From NCBI GenBank assembly GCA_023404095.1, contig JAEYDD010000026.1, forward strand, positions 186,001-250,000: a stretch of DNA of 64,000 nt, read 5' to 3'. Under the pieces are notes generated by a model. That model saw only the letters and a program-made list of their open reading frames with translations, was not told the DNA's origin and did no database searches. Source of the DNA: Pseudomonadota bacterium. GTDB lineage: Bacteria; Pseudomonadota; Alphaproteobacteria; Rhizobiales; Rhizobiaceae. The position numbers and the translations under genes were made by a program. Below are positions 34,328 to 42,410 of the stretch, piece after piece (position 1 is the first letter of the stretch; each line of letters begins with the position of its first letter).

Positions 34328-35394
34328 ACGCAGAAACGTCTCCCATCCTTCGGATCGAAAGCGTGGCGAAGAAATTCGGGCCGGTCGTCGCTGTCGACGG
34401 CGTTTCCATCGATGTGCGCGAGAACGAGTTCTTCGCGCTGCTCGGACCTTCGGGCTGCGGAAAGACCACGCTTCTGCGCATGCTGGCGGGCTTCGAAACG
34501 CCGAACGCGGGGCGCATCCTGCTCGACGGGCGGGACATCTCGCCGCTGCCGCCGGAAAAGCGTCCGCTGAACCTGATGTTCCAGTCCTACGCGCTTTTCC
34601 CGCACATGACGGTGCGGCAGAACCTTTGTTACGGGCTGGAAATGGAAAGGCTGGAGAAGGCCGAGATCCGCCGCCGCGTCGACGAGACCTTGGCCACGAC
34701 CGACCTGACCCAGTTCGCCGACCGCAAGCCCGAGCAACTGTCCGGCGGTCAGAAGCAGCGTGTGGCGCTCGCGCGTGCGCTCGTCAAGCGGCCGAAGGTG
34801 CTGTTGCTCGACGAGCCGCTCGGCGCGCTCGACAAGAAACTGCGCGAAAAGATGCAGCTCGAACTGAAGCGCATGCAGAACGAGGTGGGCATCACCTTCA
34901 TCATCGTCACGCACGATCAGGAAGAAGCGCTGGTGATGGCGGACCGCATGGCGATCCTCAAGGACGGGAGGCTCTTGCAATGCGGCTCGCCCGAGGAAAT
35001 CTACGAGGCGCCGGCCGATCGGTTCGTCGCAAACTTCATCGGTGTCATGAACTTCATCGACGGCCGGGTAACGGAGGATAGCGTATTCGAGGCCGAGGGC
35101 CTGCGGCTGGCGCTGGTCAATGCGCGGCCCGGTCCTGCAACGCTTGCGACCAGGCCGGAGAACATCGCCGTCGGCGCCCCGGGCGAGCGCCTGGCCGGCA
35201 CGATCGCAGACATTGCCTATCACGGCCTCGACCGTGTGCTGCATGTAAAGACGCCCGCCTCACCCGGGCCGATGCAGGTTCGAGTCCCGGCCAGCGGCGC
35301 CGCTGCCTACCGGGTGGGCGACGCCTTGAGCCTCAAGATCGACCCGGCCCGTTGCCGGCTGTTCGCGGGCAGCGGCGCTGGCGCCGGCGGATGA
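34324..35394 (+). CDS. Polyamine-type ABC transporter ATPase (PotA/PotG-like)
   Basis: This 356-residue protein has Walker A GPSGCGKT, Q-loop FQSYALFPHMT, signature LSGGQKQR, Walker B LLLDEPLGALD and switch histidine VTHDQEEAL. A C-terminal TOBE domain (LATRPENIAVG) follows, as in PotA and other regulated importers. It energises import by the two permeases. The start is the ATG at 34324 that overlaps the permease stop; the frame is open far upstream but that part is out-of-frame permease sequence. Confidence 0.95.
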   Translation: MNAETSPILRIESVAKKFGPVVAVDGVSIDVRENEFFALLGPSGCGKTTLLRMLAGFETPNAGRILLDGRDISPLPPEKRPLNLMFQSYALFPHMTVRQNLCYGLEMERLEKAEIRRRVDETLATTDLTQFADRKPEQLSGGQKQRVALARALVKRPKVLLLDEPLGALDKKLREKMQLELKRMQNEVGITFIIVTHDQEEALVMADRMAILKDGRLLQCGSPEEIYEAPADRFVANFIGVMNFIDGRVTEDSVFEAEGLRLALVNARPGPATLATRPENIAVGAPGERLAGTIADIAYHGLDRVLHVKTPASPGPMQVRVPASGAAAYRVGDALSLKIDPARCRLFAGSGAGAGG

Positions 35395-35447
35395 AGGGCG
35401 ATTTCCAGTAAACACGGAATTCACGGACGACATAAAAGAGGGAACAC

Positions 35448-36740
35448 ATGTCCAAGACCATCGCATTCTTTCCGGAAGCGGCCTTTGGGCCGGCGCTGAA
35501 TTCGGTCGGCATCGCCCAGGCCGTCGAGGCGCTCGGCCACAAGGCCGTGTTCTTGTCCGATCCCGGCTTCGTCTCGGTCTATGAAGGATATGGCTTCGAG
35601 GCGCATCCGGTAAACCTGTCGGAACCCATGCCGGCGGAGCAGATGGCGAAGTTCTGGGAGGACTTCATCAACGGTCATATCCCGAATTTCCGCAAATCCC
35701 CGATCGATCAGGTCGAGAACTATGTAAAGGATTGCTGGACAGCGATCGTCGACAGCGCCAAGTGGGCGCAGAAGGACCTGCCGGGCGTGTTGGCGAAGAT
35801 CAAGCCGGACCTGATCTGCGTCGATAACGTCATTCTCTTCCCGGCCATCAAGCAATTCGGCAAGCCTTGGGTACGCATCATCTCGTGTTCTGAAAACGAG
35901 ATAGAGGATCCGAAGATCCCGCCGCATCTCTCCGGCTGCGGCGAAAAGGACTACGCCGGCCACCAGGCGTATCGCGACCACTTCAACGCGGTCATCAAGC
36001 CGATCCATGACGACTTCAATGCGTTCCTTGCGGAGAATGGCGAAGAACCCTATCCGATCGGCCAGTTCTTCGAGGCCTCGCCTTACATGAACCTGCTGCT
36101 CTATCCCGAGCCGGTGAAGTTCGAGCGTGAGCACCCCCTCGACGGCAGGCAGTTCCAGTATCTCGAAGGCTGCGTGCGCAAGGAGAAGGCTTATAAGGTA
36201 CCGGTCTTTGCGGAAAAGAACGACAAGCCGCTGATCTACATCTCCTTCGGTTCACTGGGCGCGGGCGACACCGACCTGCTGAAGCGCCTGATCTCGACGA
36301 TCGGCAAGCTGCCCTACCGCGCTCTCGTCAATGTCGGCGACTACAAGGACCAGTACGAGGACCTGCCCGGCAACGTCATCGTCGACAGCTGGTTCCCCCA
36401 GCCTTCCGTCATTCCGCAGGTCGACGCCGTCATCCATCACGGCGGCAACAACTCGTTCACCGAGTGCCTCTACTTCGGCAAGCCGGCCATCATCATGCCC
36501 TATGTCTGGGATGGACACGACAACGCCACCCGCGTCGACGAAACCGGCCATGGCTTCAAGATGCCGCGCTACGATTGGAGCGATGCCGATCTCGCCGCCA
36601 AGCTCGAGGCCTGCATCAACAACCCTGCGATGAAGACGAAGCTCGCCGCCACCAGCGCCCACATGCAGGCTCGCAGCGGGCCGAAGAAGGCAGCGGGCAT
36701 CCTCGACGAACTCGTCAAGACGGGGGAATACAATGGCTGA
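35448..36740 (+). CDS. GT1-type glycosyltransferase, copy 2
   Basis: This 430-residue GT-B protein is paralogous to the one at 28878-30173: both open with KTIAFFPEAAFGPALNSVGI or a close variant and carry HHGGNNSFTECLYFGKPA (about residue 331) and PYVWDGHDNAT. It lies directly behind the importer ATPase gene and overlaps the first cupin gene by 8 bp, so it belongs to the same operon. Having one copy in each divergent arm suggests either two acceptors or a heterodimer. The function of a glycosyltransferase in an uptake/catabolic operon is unknown. Confidence 0.85.
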   Translation: MSKTIAFFPEAAFGPALNSVGIAQAVEALGHKAVFLSDPGFVSVYEGYGFEAHPVNLSEPMPAEQMAKFWEDFINGHIPNFRKSPIDQVENYVKDCWTAIVDSAKWAQKDLPGVLAKIKPDLICVDNVILFPAIKQFGKPWVRIISCSENEIEDPKIPPHLSGCGEKDYAGHQAYRDHFNAVIKPIHDDFNAFLAENGEEPYPIGQFFEASPYMNLLLYPEPVKFEREHPLDGRQFQYLEGCVRKEKAYKVPVFAEKNDKPLIYISFGSLGAGDTDLLKRLISTIGKLPYRALVNVGDYKDQYEDLPGNVIVDSWFPQPSVIPQVDAVIHHGGNNSFTECLYFGKPAIIMPYVWDGHDNATRVDETGHGFKMPRYDWSDADLAAKLEACINNPAMKTKLAATSAHMQARSGPKKAAGILDELVKTGEYNG

Positions 36741-37095
36741 AACCCTCAAATCCTCCGCACCGCACATTCACGGTGCCACTACATATGGCGACCTCGTCGA
36801 TTGGGGCGTGCAGTCGGACGCGATCGAAGGCGTTTCGAAATCGTCCGGCCGGCTTCTGTTCAAGGGGCCGAACAACCAGCCGGAAACGGGTATCTGGGTC
36901 TGCACGCCCGGCCGCTGGCGGCTTTCCATCCCGCGCGAAGAACTCTGCCATTTCGTGGCGGGGCGGGCGATTTACCGATCCGACGACGGCGAGGTCATCG
37001 AGGTGGAACCAGGCACCGTCGTGATGTTTCCCGGCGGCTGGACCGGCGAATGCACGGTCATCGAGACGATGCGCAATGTCTACATGCTCGTGTGA
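36733..37095 (+). CDS. Small cupin protein A (DUF861/Cupin_3 type)
   Basis: This 120-residue single cupin has LVDWGVQSDAIEG, the barrel strands WVCTPGRWRLSIPREELCHFVAGRAIY, then EVEPGTVVMFPGGWTGECTV. Metal-type residues are E and H in REELCHF. It overlaps the glycosyltransferase by 8 bp. Relatives in the Cupin_3 group include ureidoglycine aminohydrolase-like and many unassigned proteins; the reaction is unknown. It is one of three tandem paralogues. Confidence 0.85.
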   Translation: MAETLKSSAPHIHGATTYGDLVDWGVQSDAIEGVSKSSGRLLFKGPNNQPETGIWVCTPGRWRLSIPREELCHFVAGRAIYRSDDGEVIEVEPGTVVMFPGGWTGECTVIETMRNVYMLV

Positions 37096-37104
37096 GGTGA
37101 AGCC

Positions 37105-37452
37105 ATGACCACCCCGTATTGGCCCGAGACCGCAGCCGTCGCACTCGACGACTGGGGTGCAAGCGCCACCGCCACCGAAGGCAACCCGCATATGAGCGGG
37201 AAGGTGCTATCCGTAAACCCGGACGGCTCCAGCGAATGCGGAGTCTGGTCGTGTACGCCGGGCACGCGCGCTATCACCATTCCCAGCGACGAGTTTTGCT
37301 ATTTCCTCGGCGGGAAGGGTGTCTATGTCCACGAGAACGGAGAGGAGATTCCGGTGTCTCCGGGCGCCGCGGTCTTCTTTCCGGCCGGGTGGACCGGCAC
37401 TTCCATCATAACCGAAACCCTGACCAAGGCTTTCATGAGCCGCGGCGACTGA
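37105..37452 (+). CDS. Small cupin protein B, divergent active-site residue
   Basis: This 115-residue paralogue of cupins A and C has matching strands (GVWSCTPGTRAITIPSDEFC, then YFLGGKGVYVHENGEEIPVS). The histidine found in A (EELCHF) and C (DEFCHF) is tyrosine here (DEFCYF), so it probably lost metal binding or has a structural or regulatory role. It starts 9 bp after cupin A. Confidence 0.85.
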   Translation: MTTPYWPETAAVALDDWGASATATEGNPHMSGKVLSVNPDGSSECGVWSCTPGTRAITIPSDEFCYFLGGKGVYVHENGEEIPVSPGAAVFFPAGWTGTSIITETLTKAFMSRGD

Positions 37453-37484
37453 ACGATACCGAAAGACAAAGAGGAAGCACGATC

Positions 37485-37832
37485 ATGCCGATCACCCCCT
37501 TCATGAAGAAACCACTCGAGCAGACGGATCTCGTCGACTGGGGCATTATCCCGACCATGATCGAGGGAGAGAGCCGGACGTCGGGCAAGGTCATCCACAA
37601 GGGCCCGAACGGGGAATCGGAATGCGGTCTCTGGGTGTGCACGCCCGGAAAATGGTTCTGCCACGTCACCCGCGACGAGTTCTGCCACTTCCTCGAAGGC
37701 CGCTGCACCTATGTGCACGAGAGCGGCGAAGTCATCGAGATCACGCCCGACACTGCCGCCTTCTTCCCGCAGGACTGGAAGGGGGAGTGCACCGTGCACG
37801 AGACGATCAAGAAGGTCTACATGATCCGCTGA
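37485..37832 (+). CDS. Small cupin protein C (DUF861/Cupin_3 type)
   Basis: This 115-residue paralogue of A reads LVDWGIIPTMIEGESRTSG, CGLWVCTPGKWFCHVTRDEF, then CHFLEGRCTYVHESGEVIEI; the histidine is kept. ATG 37485 follows GAGGA, 32 bp after cupin B. It is closer to A than to B in the DLVDWG and metal-site regions. Confidence 0.85.
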   Translation: MPITPFMKKPLEQTDLVDWGIIPTMIEGESRTSGKVIHKGPNGESECGLWVCTPGKWFCHVTRDEFCHFLEGRCTYVHESGEVIEITPDTAAFFPQDWKGECTVHETIKKVYMIR

Positions 37833-37900
37833 CCGAGGGCACGAGGGGCTCGGAATGGCTGCTCGCCGGACCTTGCCTTGCCGGCATTGCCCATCCGGGT

Positions 37901-37997
37901 GCCCCTCATCCGCCTGCCGGCACCTTCTCCCCGTAAACGGGGAGAAGAACGCTCGTCGCAACGTCGCCATTCCCTCTCCCCGCCTGCGGGGAGAGGG
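37901..37997. repeat. Rhizobial palindromic intergenic element, copy 2
   Basis: A 22-bp module at 37901-37922 is the exact inverse of that at 32425-32446. It is followed by perfect hairpins CTTCTCCCCGT-AA-ACGGGGAGAAG (37924-37947) and CCCTCTCCCCGC-CT-GCGGGGAGAGGG (37972-37997). It lies between cupin C and the aldehyde dehydrogenase gene and may end or attenuate the transcript there. Confidence 0.8.
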
Positions 37998-38085
37998 CCA
38001 GGGTGAGGGGCAAAGCTAAAGGCTCGCTGTCCCGAAAAACAAGCCGAAGATGGGTCAACCCATCCCGAATGAGAGAGGAACGACC

Positions 38086-39591
38086 ATGTTCAACCCCGCC
38101 GAACCCGTTTTCTACCGACATCCCGACTACGTGCCCGCCCGGGGTCCGCATCATCGGGTGATCGATCCGGCGCGGCTGACGGAAGTGGGTCGGTTCGCGA
38201 TCACGACGATCGACGAAATGGAGGCGGTGCTGGACACGGCTGCGGCTGCCCAGCGTCGGTGGAAGCGACTGGACGCCAAGTCGCGGGCGACGCTTCTGCA
38301 TCGGATCGCCAATCGGATCGAGGCGACCGACATGCGCCGCTGTGCCGAGCTGATGTCGCGGGAGATGGGGAAGCCCTATCCGGAAGCGATCGGAGAGGTG
38401 GCCAACTGTGCCGGCGCCTTCCGCTATTTCGCAGAGATGGCGCGCGACGAGGCCGGCAAGGTGGCCGGCACGACGCAGGCCGGCTCGTTCCAGCACGCGC
38501 GATACGAGCCGCTGGGCCTGAGCGTTCATATCATGCCGTTCAACTTTCCGATTCTGCTGATGTGCTGGACGGTTGCCGCTTCGCTTGCTTCCGGCAACGG
38601 CTGCATTATCAAGCCCGCGCCTGCGACGACGCTGTCGACGCTGGAGTTCATGCAGGTATTCGAGGCGCTGCCAACCGGCCTGGTCGCCTGCCTGCCCGGC
38701 GGGGTCGAGCTCGGCGAGGCGCTGATCGCCTCGCCCAAGACCCATGCGGTTGCCTTCACCGGCTCGGTCGCCGCGGGCAGGGCGGTGGCGATGGCCGCGG
38801 CTGGCCAGATGAAGCCGGCGGTCATCGAGGCGGGCGGCTCCGATCCGATGATCGTCACGGCACACGCGCCGCTCGACGTCGCAGCCGCCGGCGCCGTGAC
38901 CGCCGCCTTCCATATGTCCGGGCAGGTCTGCACGTCGGCCGAGCGCTTCTTCGTGGCCGACAGCGTTCACGACGCGTTCGTGGAGAAGTTCGCAGCCGAG
39001 ACCCGACGGCTTCGCATCGGCCATGGGCTTGGCAAGGCGGAGATCGGCCCGCTCGTCTCAAAGGCGGCGCGCGACAAGGTGATCCGTCTCGTCGAGGACG
39101 CGAAGATCAAGGGTGCGAGGGTCGTGATCGGCGGAAGGATACCGGAAAGCGAACCGATCGGCTGGTACTACGAACCGACGATCCTCACCGGCTGCACGTC
39201 CGACATGGCGATCATGCAGGAGGAATGCTTCGGTCCTGTCGCCGCGATCATGAAGGTCCGCAATTTCGACGAGGCGATCGAGCGGGCGAACGACAGCGAT
39301 TTCGGGCTCGGCGCCTCGATCTTCACGACGTCGCTGGAAGAGGCGATGGAGGCGGCCGACCGGCTGGAGGCCGGCATGGTCTGGGTCAACAATCCACTGA
39401 TCGACAACGATGCGCTTCCCTTCGGAGGCTGGAAGAAATCCGGCCTGGGCCGCGAACTCTCAAGACTCGGCCTCGACGCTTTCCGCCGCTCCAAGATGGT
39501 CATCATCGATCACAAGCCGGTCGTTCAGGACTGGTGGTATCCCTATCCGGACGATTGGTTCTACGAGGCCGAGGGGCGCAAACATGTGTGA
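38086..39591 (+). CDS. Aldehyde dehydrogenase (succinate-semialdehyde dehydrogenase-like)
   Basis: This 501-residue ALDH has PFNFPILLMCWTVAASLASG for the cofactor, FTGSVAAG, general base E248 in IEAGGSDP and nucleophile C282 in SGQVCTSA. The EAGGSDP form and short N-terminus resemble bacterial succinate-semialdehyde dehydrogenases. ATG 38086 follows AGAGGA. It is downstream of the cupins beyond the repeat element, so it may have its own expression level. It could oxidise a semialdehyde made from the imported compound. Confidence 0.9.
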   Translation: MFNPAEPVFYRHPDYVPARGPHHRVIDPARLTEVGRFAITTIDEMEAVLDTAAAAQRRWKRLDAKSRATLLHRIANRIEATDMRRCAELMSREMGKPYPEAIGEVANCAGAFRYFAEMARDEAGKVAGTTQAGSFQHARYEPLGLSVHIMPFNFPILLMCWTVAASLASGNGCIIKPAPATTLSTLEFMQVFEALPTGLVACLPGGVELGEALIASPKTHAVAFTGSVAAGRAVAMAAAGQMKPAVIEAGGSDPMIVTAHAPLDVAAAGAVTAAFHMSGQVCTSAERFFVADSVHDAFVEKFAAETRRLRIGHGLGKAEIGPLVSKAARDKVIRLVEDAKIKGARVVIGGRIPESEPIGWYYEPTILTGCTSDMAIMQEECFGPVAAIMKVRNFDEAIERANDSDFGLGASIFTTSLEEAMEAADRLEAGMVWVNNPLIDNDALPFGGWKKSGLGRELSRLGLDAFRRSKMVIIDHKPVVQDWWYPYPDDWFYEAEGRKHV

Positions 39592-39722
39592 GGCGGCGCG
39601 TGGCCGGCGGCTCGCTCCGCATGAGGGAACGAAGCGCCGCTGCCGCCGCGCTCTGCCCAACTTCGACGTCGGCAGGCGGCTTGCAATGCAATTGTTGAAT
39701 AACTGAGACAGGAACACCCAAC

Positions 39723-40910
39723 ATGATCATCACCATCCTCGGCGGCGCGGGCTTCATGGGCGCCGGCATTGTTCGCGACCTTCTTTCGGATCGCGCCATC
39801 GTCGATATCGAAAAGGTCCGCCTGTGCGATGCCTCGCGTGACAAGATGGAGGCGTTGGCGATGGAACTGGGCGATCCGCGGATCGAGCTTGTTGGCCTTG
39901 ATGTCACCGATCCGGGCGCCCTTTCGGCTGCGATTTCCGGTGCCGACATCTGCATCAACTGCGTGCCGACGCTGCTCGGCTTCCAGATGGCCATCTTCGA
40001 GGCGGCGCTGGCCGCAAGAGTCTCGTATGTCGACCTTGGCGGCCTTGGCACCTATACGGTCAAGCAGATCGCCGAACACGAGCGGTTCAAGGCGGCTGGC
40101 GTGACAGCCGTGATCGGCGTCGGCGCCGATCCGGGCATGTCCAACGTCATCTGCCGGGCGGTCGCCGATGAACTGGACGAGATCGACAAGATCAACCTCT
40201 ACTGGGCGGCGGAACTGACGGGCGACGAAAACCCGGTGCTCGTCCCGCCCTACAGCGTCTCGACGGTGCTTGCCGAATACGCCCATCCGAGCACGCAGTT
40301 CTATGACGGCAAGCATGTCGAGTGCGCGCCGATGAGCGGCGCCGAATATCTCGACCTGCCCGAGCCTTGGGGACGCTGCGAGTTCATGCATTCCCCGCAT
40401 TCCGAGCAACTGACGGTGCCGTTGGCCGACGGCATTCGCGAAAAGGGCATCAAGGAATTCTCCTGGAAGCTGCACCTTCCGCATCGTGAACACGAGGCCT
40501 GGGTCGGGCTGGTCAAGGCCGGTTTTGGCGACTTCAATGAGCCGGTCGATATCGGCGGCGTCAGCGTCAAGCCGCTCGAGTTTCTGAACAAGGTGATCGA
40601 GCGCAATATCAAGAAGAACGCCGAGCGCATTCCGGCGCAGGAAAGCCATGAAATCCACTTCGCTATTGGCCATGGCCGAAAGGGCGGCAAGCCCTGCACG
40701 GTGCGCGTCGAGGTCGTGGTGTCACCCGACCCGATGTATGGCCCCTACGTGGATGCCTGCACGTCCATGAACGGCTCGATTGCAGCCCAGTTGATCCTGA
40801 AGCATCCTAAAAAGCCGGGCGTCTACGCTCCGGAAGGCTATTTTGACGTGGCGAGCTATTTCCCCGAACTGGAGAAGCGGAAGTTCAGGATTTCCAAGAC
40901 GGTATCATGA
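39723..40910 (+). CDS. Saccharopine dehydrogenase-like oxidoreductase
   Basis: This 395-residue protein has an N-terminal Rossmann dinucleotide site (ILGGAGFMGAGIVRDLL), CINCVPTLLGFQM and YVDLGGLGTYTVKQ, then GVGADPGMSNVICR. The C-terminal dimer domain ends with GVYAPEGYFDVASYFPELEK, typical of saccharopine reductases and related enzymes. Family members act on amino-acid or polyamine Schiff-base condensates (saccharopine, carboxynorspermidine), so it fits an amine-type pathway, but the substrate is unknown. It ends the plus-strand arm, 131 bp after the aldehyde dehydrogenase. Confidence 0.9.
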   Translation: MIITILGGAGFMGAGIVRDLLSDRAIVDIEKVRLCDASRDKMEALAMELGDPRIELVGLDVTDPGALSAAISGADICINCVPTLLGFQMAIFEAALAARVSYVDLGGLGTYTVKQIAEHERFKAAGVTAVIGVGADPGMSNVICRAVADELDEIDKINLYWAAELTGDENPVLVPPYSVSTVLAEYAHPSTQFYDGKHVECAPMSGAEYLDLPEPWGRCEFMHSPHSEQLTVPLADGIREKGIKEFSWKLHLPHREHEAWVGLVKAGFGDFNEPVDIGGVSVKPLEFLNKVIERNIKKNAERIPAQESHEIHFAIGHGRKGGKPCTVRVEVVVSPDPMYGPYVDACTSMNGSIAAQLILKHPKKPGVYAPEGYFDVASYFPELEKRKFRISKTVS

Positions 40911-41160
40911 ATGCAGAGGGCTCGACGGTCTGCGGAGGGCCGTCGTCCCCCTTGTGTGCCATGCGGAATATCTGTGCCGCCCACAGCCCACAACCGTAAA
41001 ACCTCCGTTCATCAATGTGGCGAAAAAGAGAAAAATAAACCCTATCATTCTTATAGACATTCTTTATAATCCACTCTTGTCGGAGATGAGCAGCCGGCAG
41101 GCGGTGTCCATGTGGGCGCTGCTTTCAGGACGATGTCCTAACCAGCCTAGGATGACGACG

Positions 41161-41334
41161 ATGAGCAACGTGGACGCTATCGGCAAGGCCGGCTTCGGCC
41201 ACAGGCATCAATCGCCGTCCGCGCGCCAGAGCGCCACGCGCAAGGGAGTCCTGGATGGCATTGTCTGCAAGGTGGTCGCCGGCGCGGCCCTTTTGTTTGT
41301 TGCAGCGATCGTGGTTGGCCTGATCGGTCACTAA
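41161..41334 (+). CDS. Small single-pass membrane protein (57 aa)
   Basis: It reads MSNVDAIGKAGFGHRHQ at the start, a basic middle, then one hydrophobic helix (VVAGAALLFVAAIVVGLIGH). An in-frame ATG at 41152 would add three residues. There is no strong ribosome site and no homologue that I recognise. It stands alone in a 494-bp gap between two convergent genes, and the remaining gap (40911-41160) is AT-richer but holds nothing else I can support. Confidence 0.4.
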   Translation: MSNVDAIGKAGFGHRHQSPSARQSATRKGVLDGIVCKVVAGAALLFVAAIVVGLIGH

Positions 41335-41404
41335 CGCCGCGGCGGTCTTCGCTGCTCTTCGCATTGGATGCGGCCGAAACGTCGCGTCAGCCCTGCGTGA
41401 TCCT

Positions 41405-42241
41405 TCAGATCTGCCAGAGACGTTTGGCGTTGCCGCGGTAGAGCTTTTCGCGCTCGTCGGCTGAGCAGGGGCCGAAAATGGCCTGCGTCGCTCCGACCCA
41501 GGTGGAAAGCCCGCCGCCTTTCGTGCACACCGGCCAGTCGCTGCCCCACACGACCCGATCCCAGCCGAAGCTGGAAACGATGTGCTCCACATAGGGGCGA
41601 ATGGTCTCGACCGTCCAGCTCTCGGGATCGGCATAGGCGACGACGCCAGAAACCTTGGCGATGACGTTCGGGCGCCTGGCGATCTCGGCGATCCCCTGTT
41701 TCCAGCTCTCCAGCGCGCCCGAAACGATGTCCGGCACGCCGCAGTGATCGAGCACGAATCGAACGTCCGGTGCGCTGTCGATAAGGGCGATGGCCTGCGG
41801 TTGCTGGCGTTCCAGCATGCAGATGTCGAACGTCAGTCTGCTCCCGGCCATCCGCTTGAGATTGTCACGGAACAAGGCCTGCTCGGATATGTCGTCCGGA
41901 ACGACATGAAGCACCCGTCTAAACCCTTTCACGAACGGATCGGCTTCGCATTTTTCCAGATAGGCGGCGAAACCGATTTCCTCCGGGCGGCAGGCGGCGA
42001 TCACGCCGCGGATGAGTTCGCCCTGCGTTTCTGCCAGGCTGCGCAGCATTTCGGTCTCCACCTCTATGTCCGAGGTGGCGACATCCACTTCCATGTGCAG
42101 GGCCGCTTCGATGCCGAGCCTTTTCGCCTCCTGCGCATATTCCGGATAGGTGAAGTCGCGGTTCAGGTCGCCCGCGCCGGAGAGCCAGGGATAGGCAAGT
42201 CGCGACTGGTCGATGAGATGGAGATGGGTGTCGATGAACAT
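41405..42241 (-). CDS. Amidohydrolase-family hydrolase, L-fuconolactonase-like
   Basis: This protein of about 278 residues has a metal-dependent TIM barrel: the N-terminal FIDTHLHLID (HxH), VLDHCGVPDI, and the C-terminal WGSDWPVCTKGG carrying the conserved aspartate. ATG 42241 has GGAGGGAGG upstream. It is divergent from L-fuconate dehydratase, so opening of L-fucono-1,4-lactone to L-fuconate is the likely reaction; other sugar lactones are possible. Confidence 0.85.
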   Translation of the reverse strand: MFIDTHLHLIDQSRLAYPWLSGAGDLNRDFTYPEYAQEAKRLGIEAALHMEVDVATSDIEVETEMLRSLAETQGELIRGVIAACRPEEIGFAAYLEKCEADPFVKGFRRVLHVVPDDISEQALFRDNLKRMAGSRLTFDICMLERQQPQAIALIDSAPDVRFVLDHCGVPDIVSGALESWKQGIAEIARRPNVIAKVSGVVAYADPESWTVETIRPYVEHIVSSFGWDRVVWGSDWPVCTKGGGLSTWVGATQAIFGPCSADEREKLYRGNAKRLWQI

Positions 42242-42298
42242 GGTTCCTCCCTCCGGTGCCGTGCGCAAGAAGGCTGGATTTCCTCACTCCGGCGTTTG

Positions 42299-42333
42299 TT
42301 GACAGCGGCAAAATTTGTCCTTTATGTATAAAG
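42299..42333 (+). promoter_or_regulatory. Promoter and operator dyad of the fuconate genes
   Basis: TTGACA (42299-42304) is followed after 17-18 bp by TTATGT/TATGTA. A perfect dyad CTTTAT-GT-ATAAAG (42320-42333) overlaps the -10 box, a position fitting repression. It lies in the divergent region between the hydrolase and dehydratase genes; no regulator gene is adjacent. Confidence 0.5.
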
Positions 42334-42410
42334 AACAGAAGAAGGATTTCAAGCGCTGAAAGACAGACCGGAAAGGCCCGGTTGCGTCCGGCGCGCAAGG
42401 GGAGGATAAG

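Noticed and set aside
32401..38000. The two inverted palindromic elements read as the ends of a transposon carrying the permease-to-cupin genes.
   Set aside because: They are intergenic mosaic repeats of a common rhizobial type, no transposase or target duplication is present, and they cut an operon at ordinary gene boundaries.
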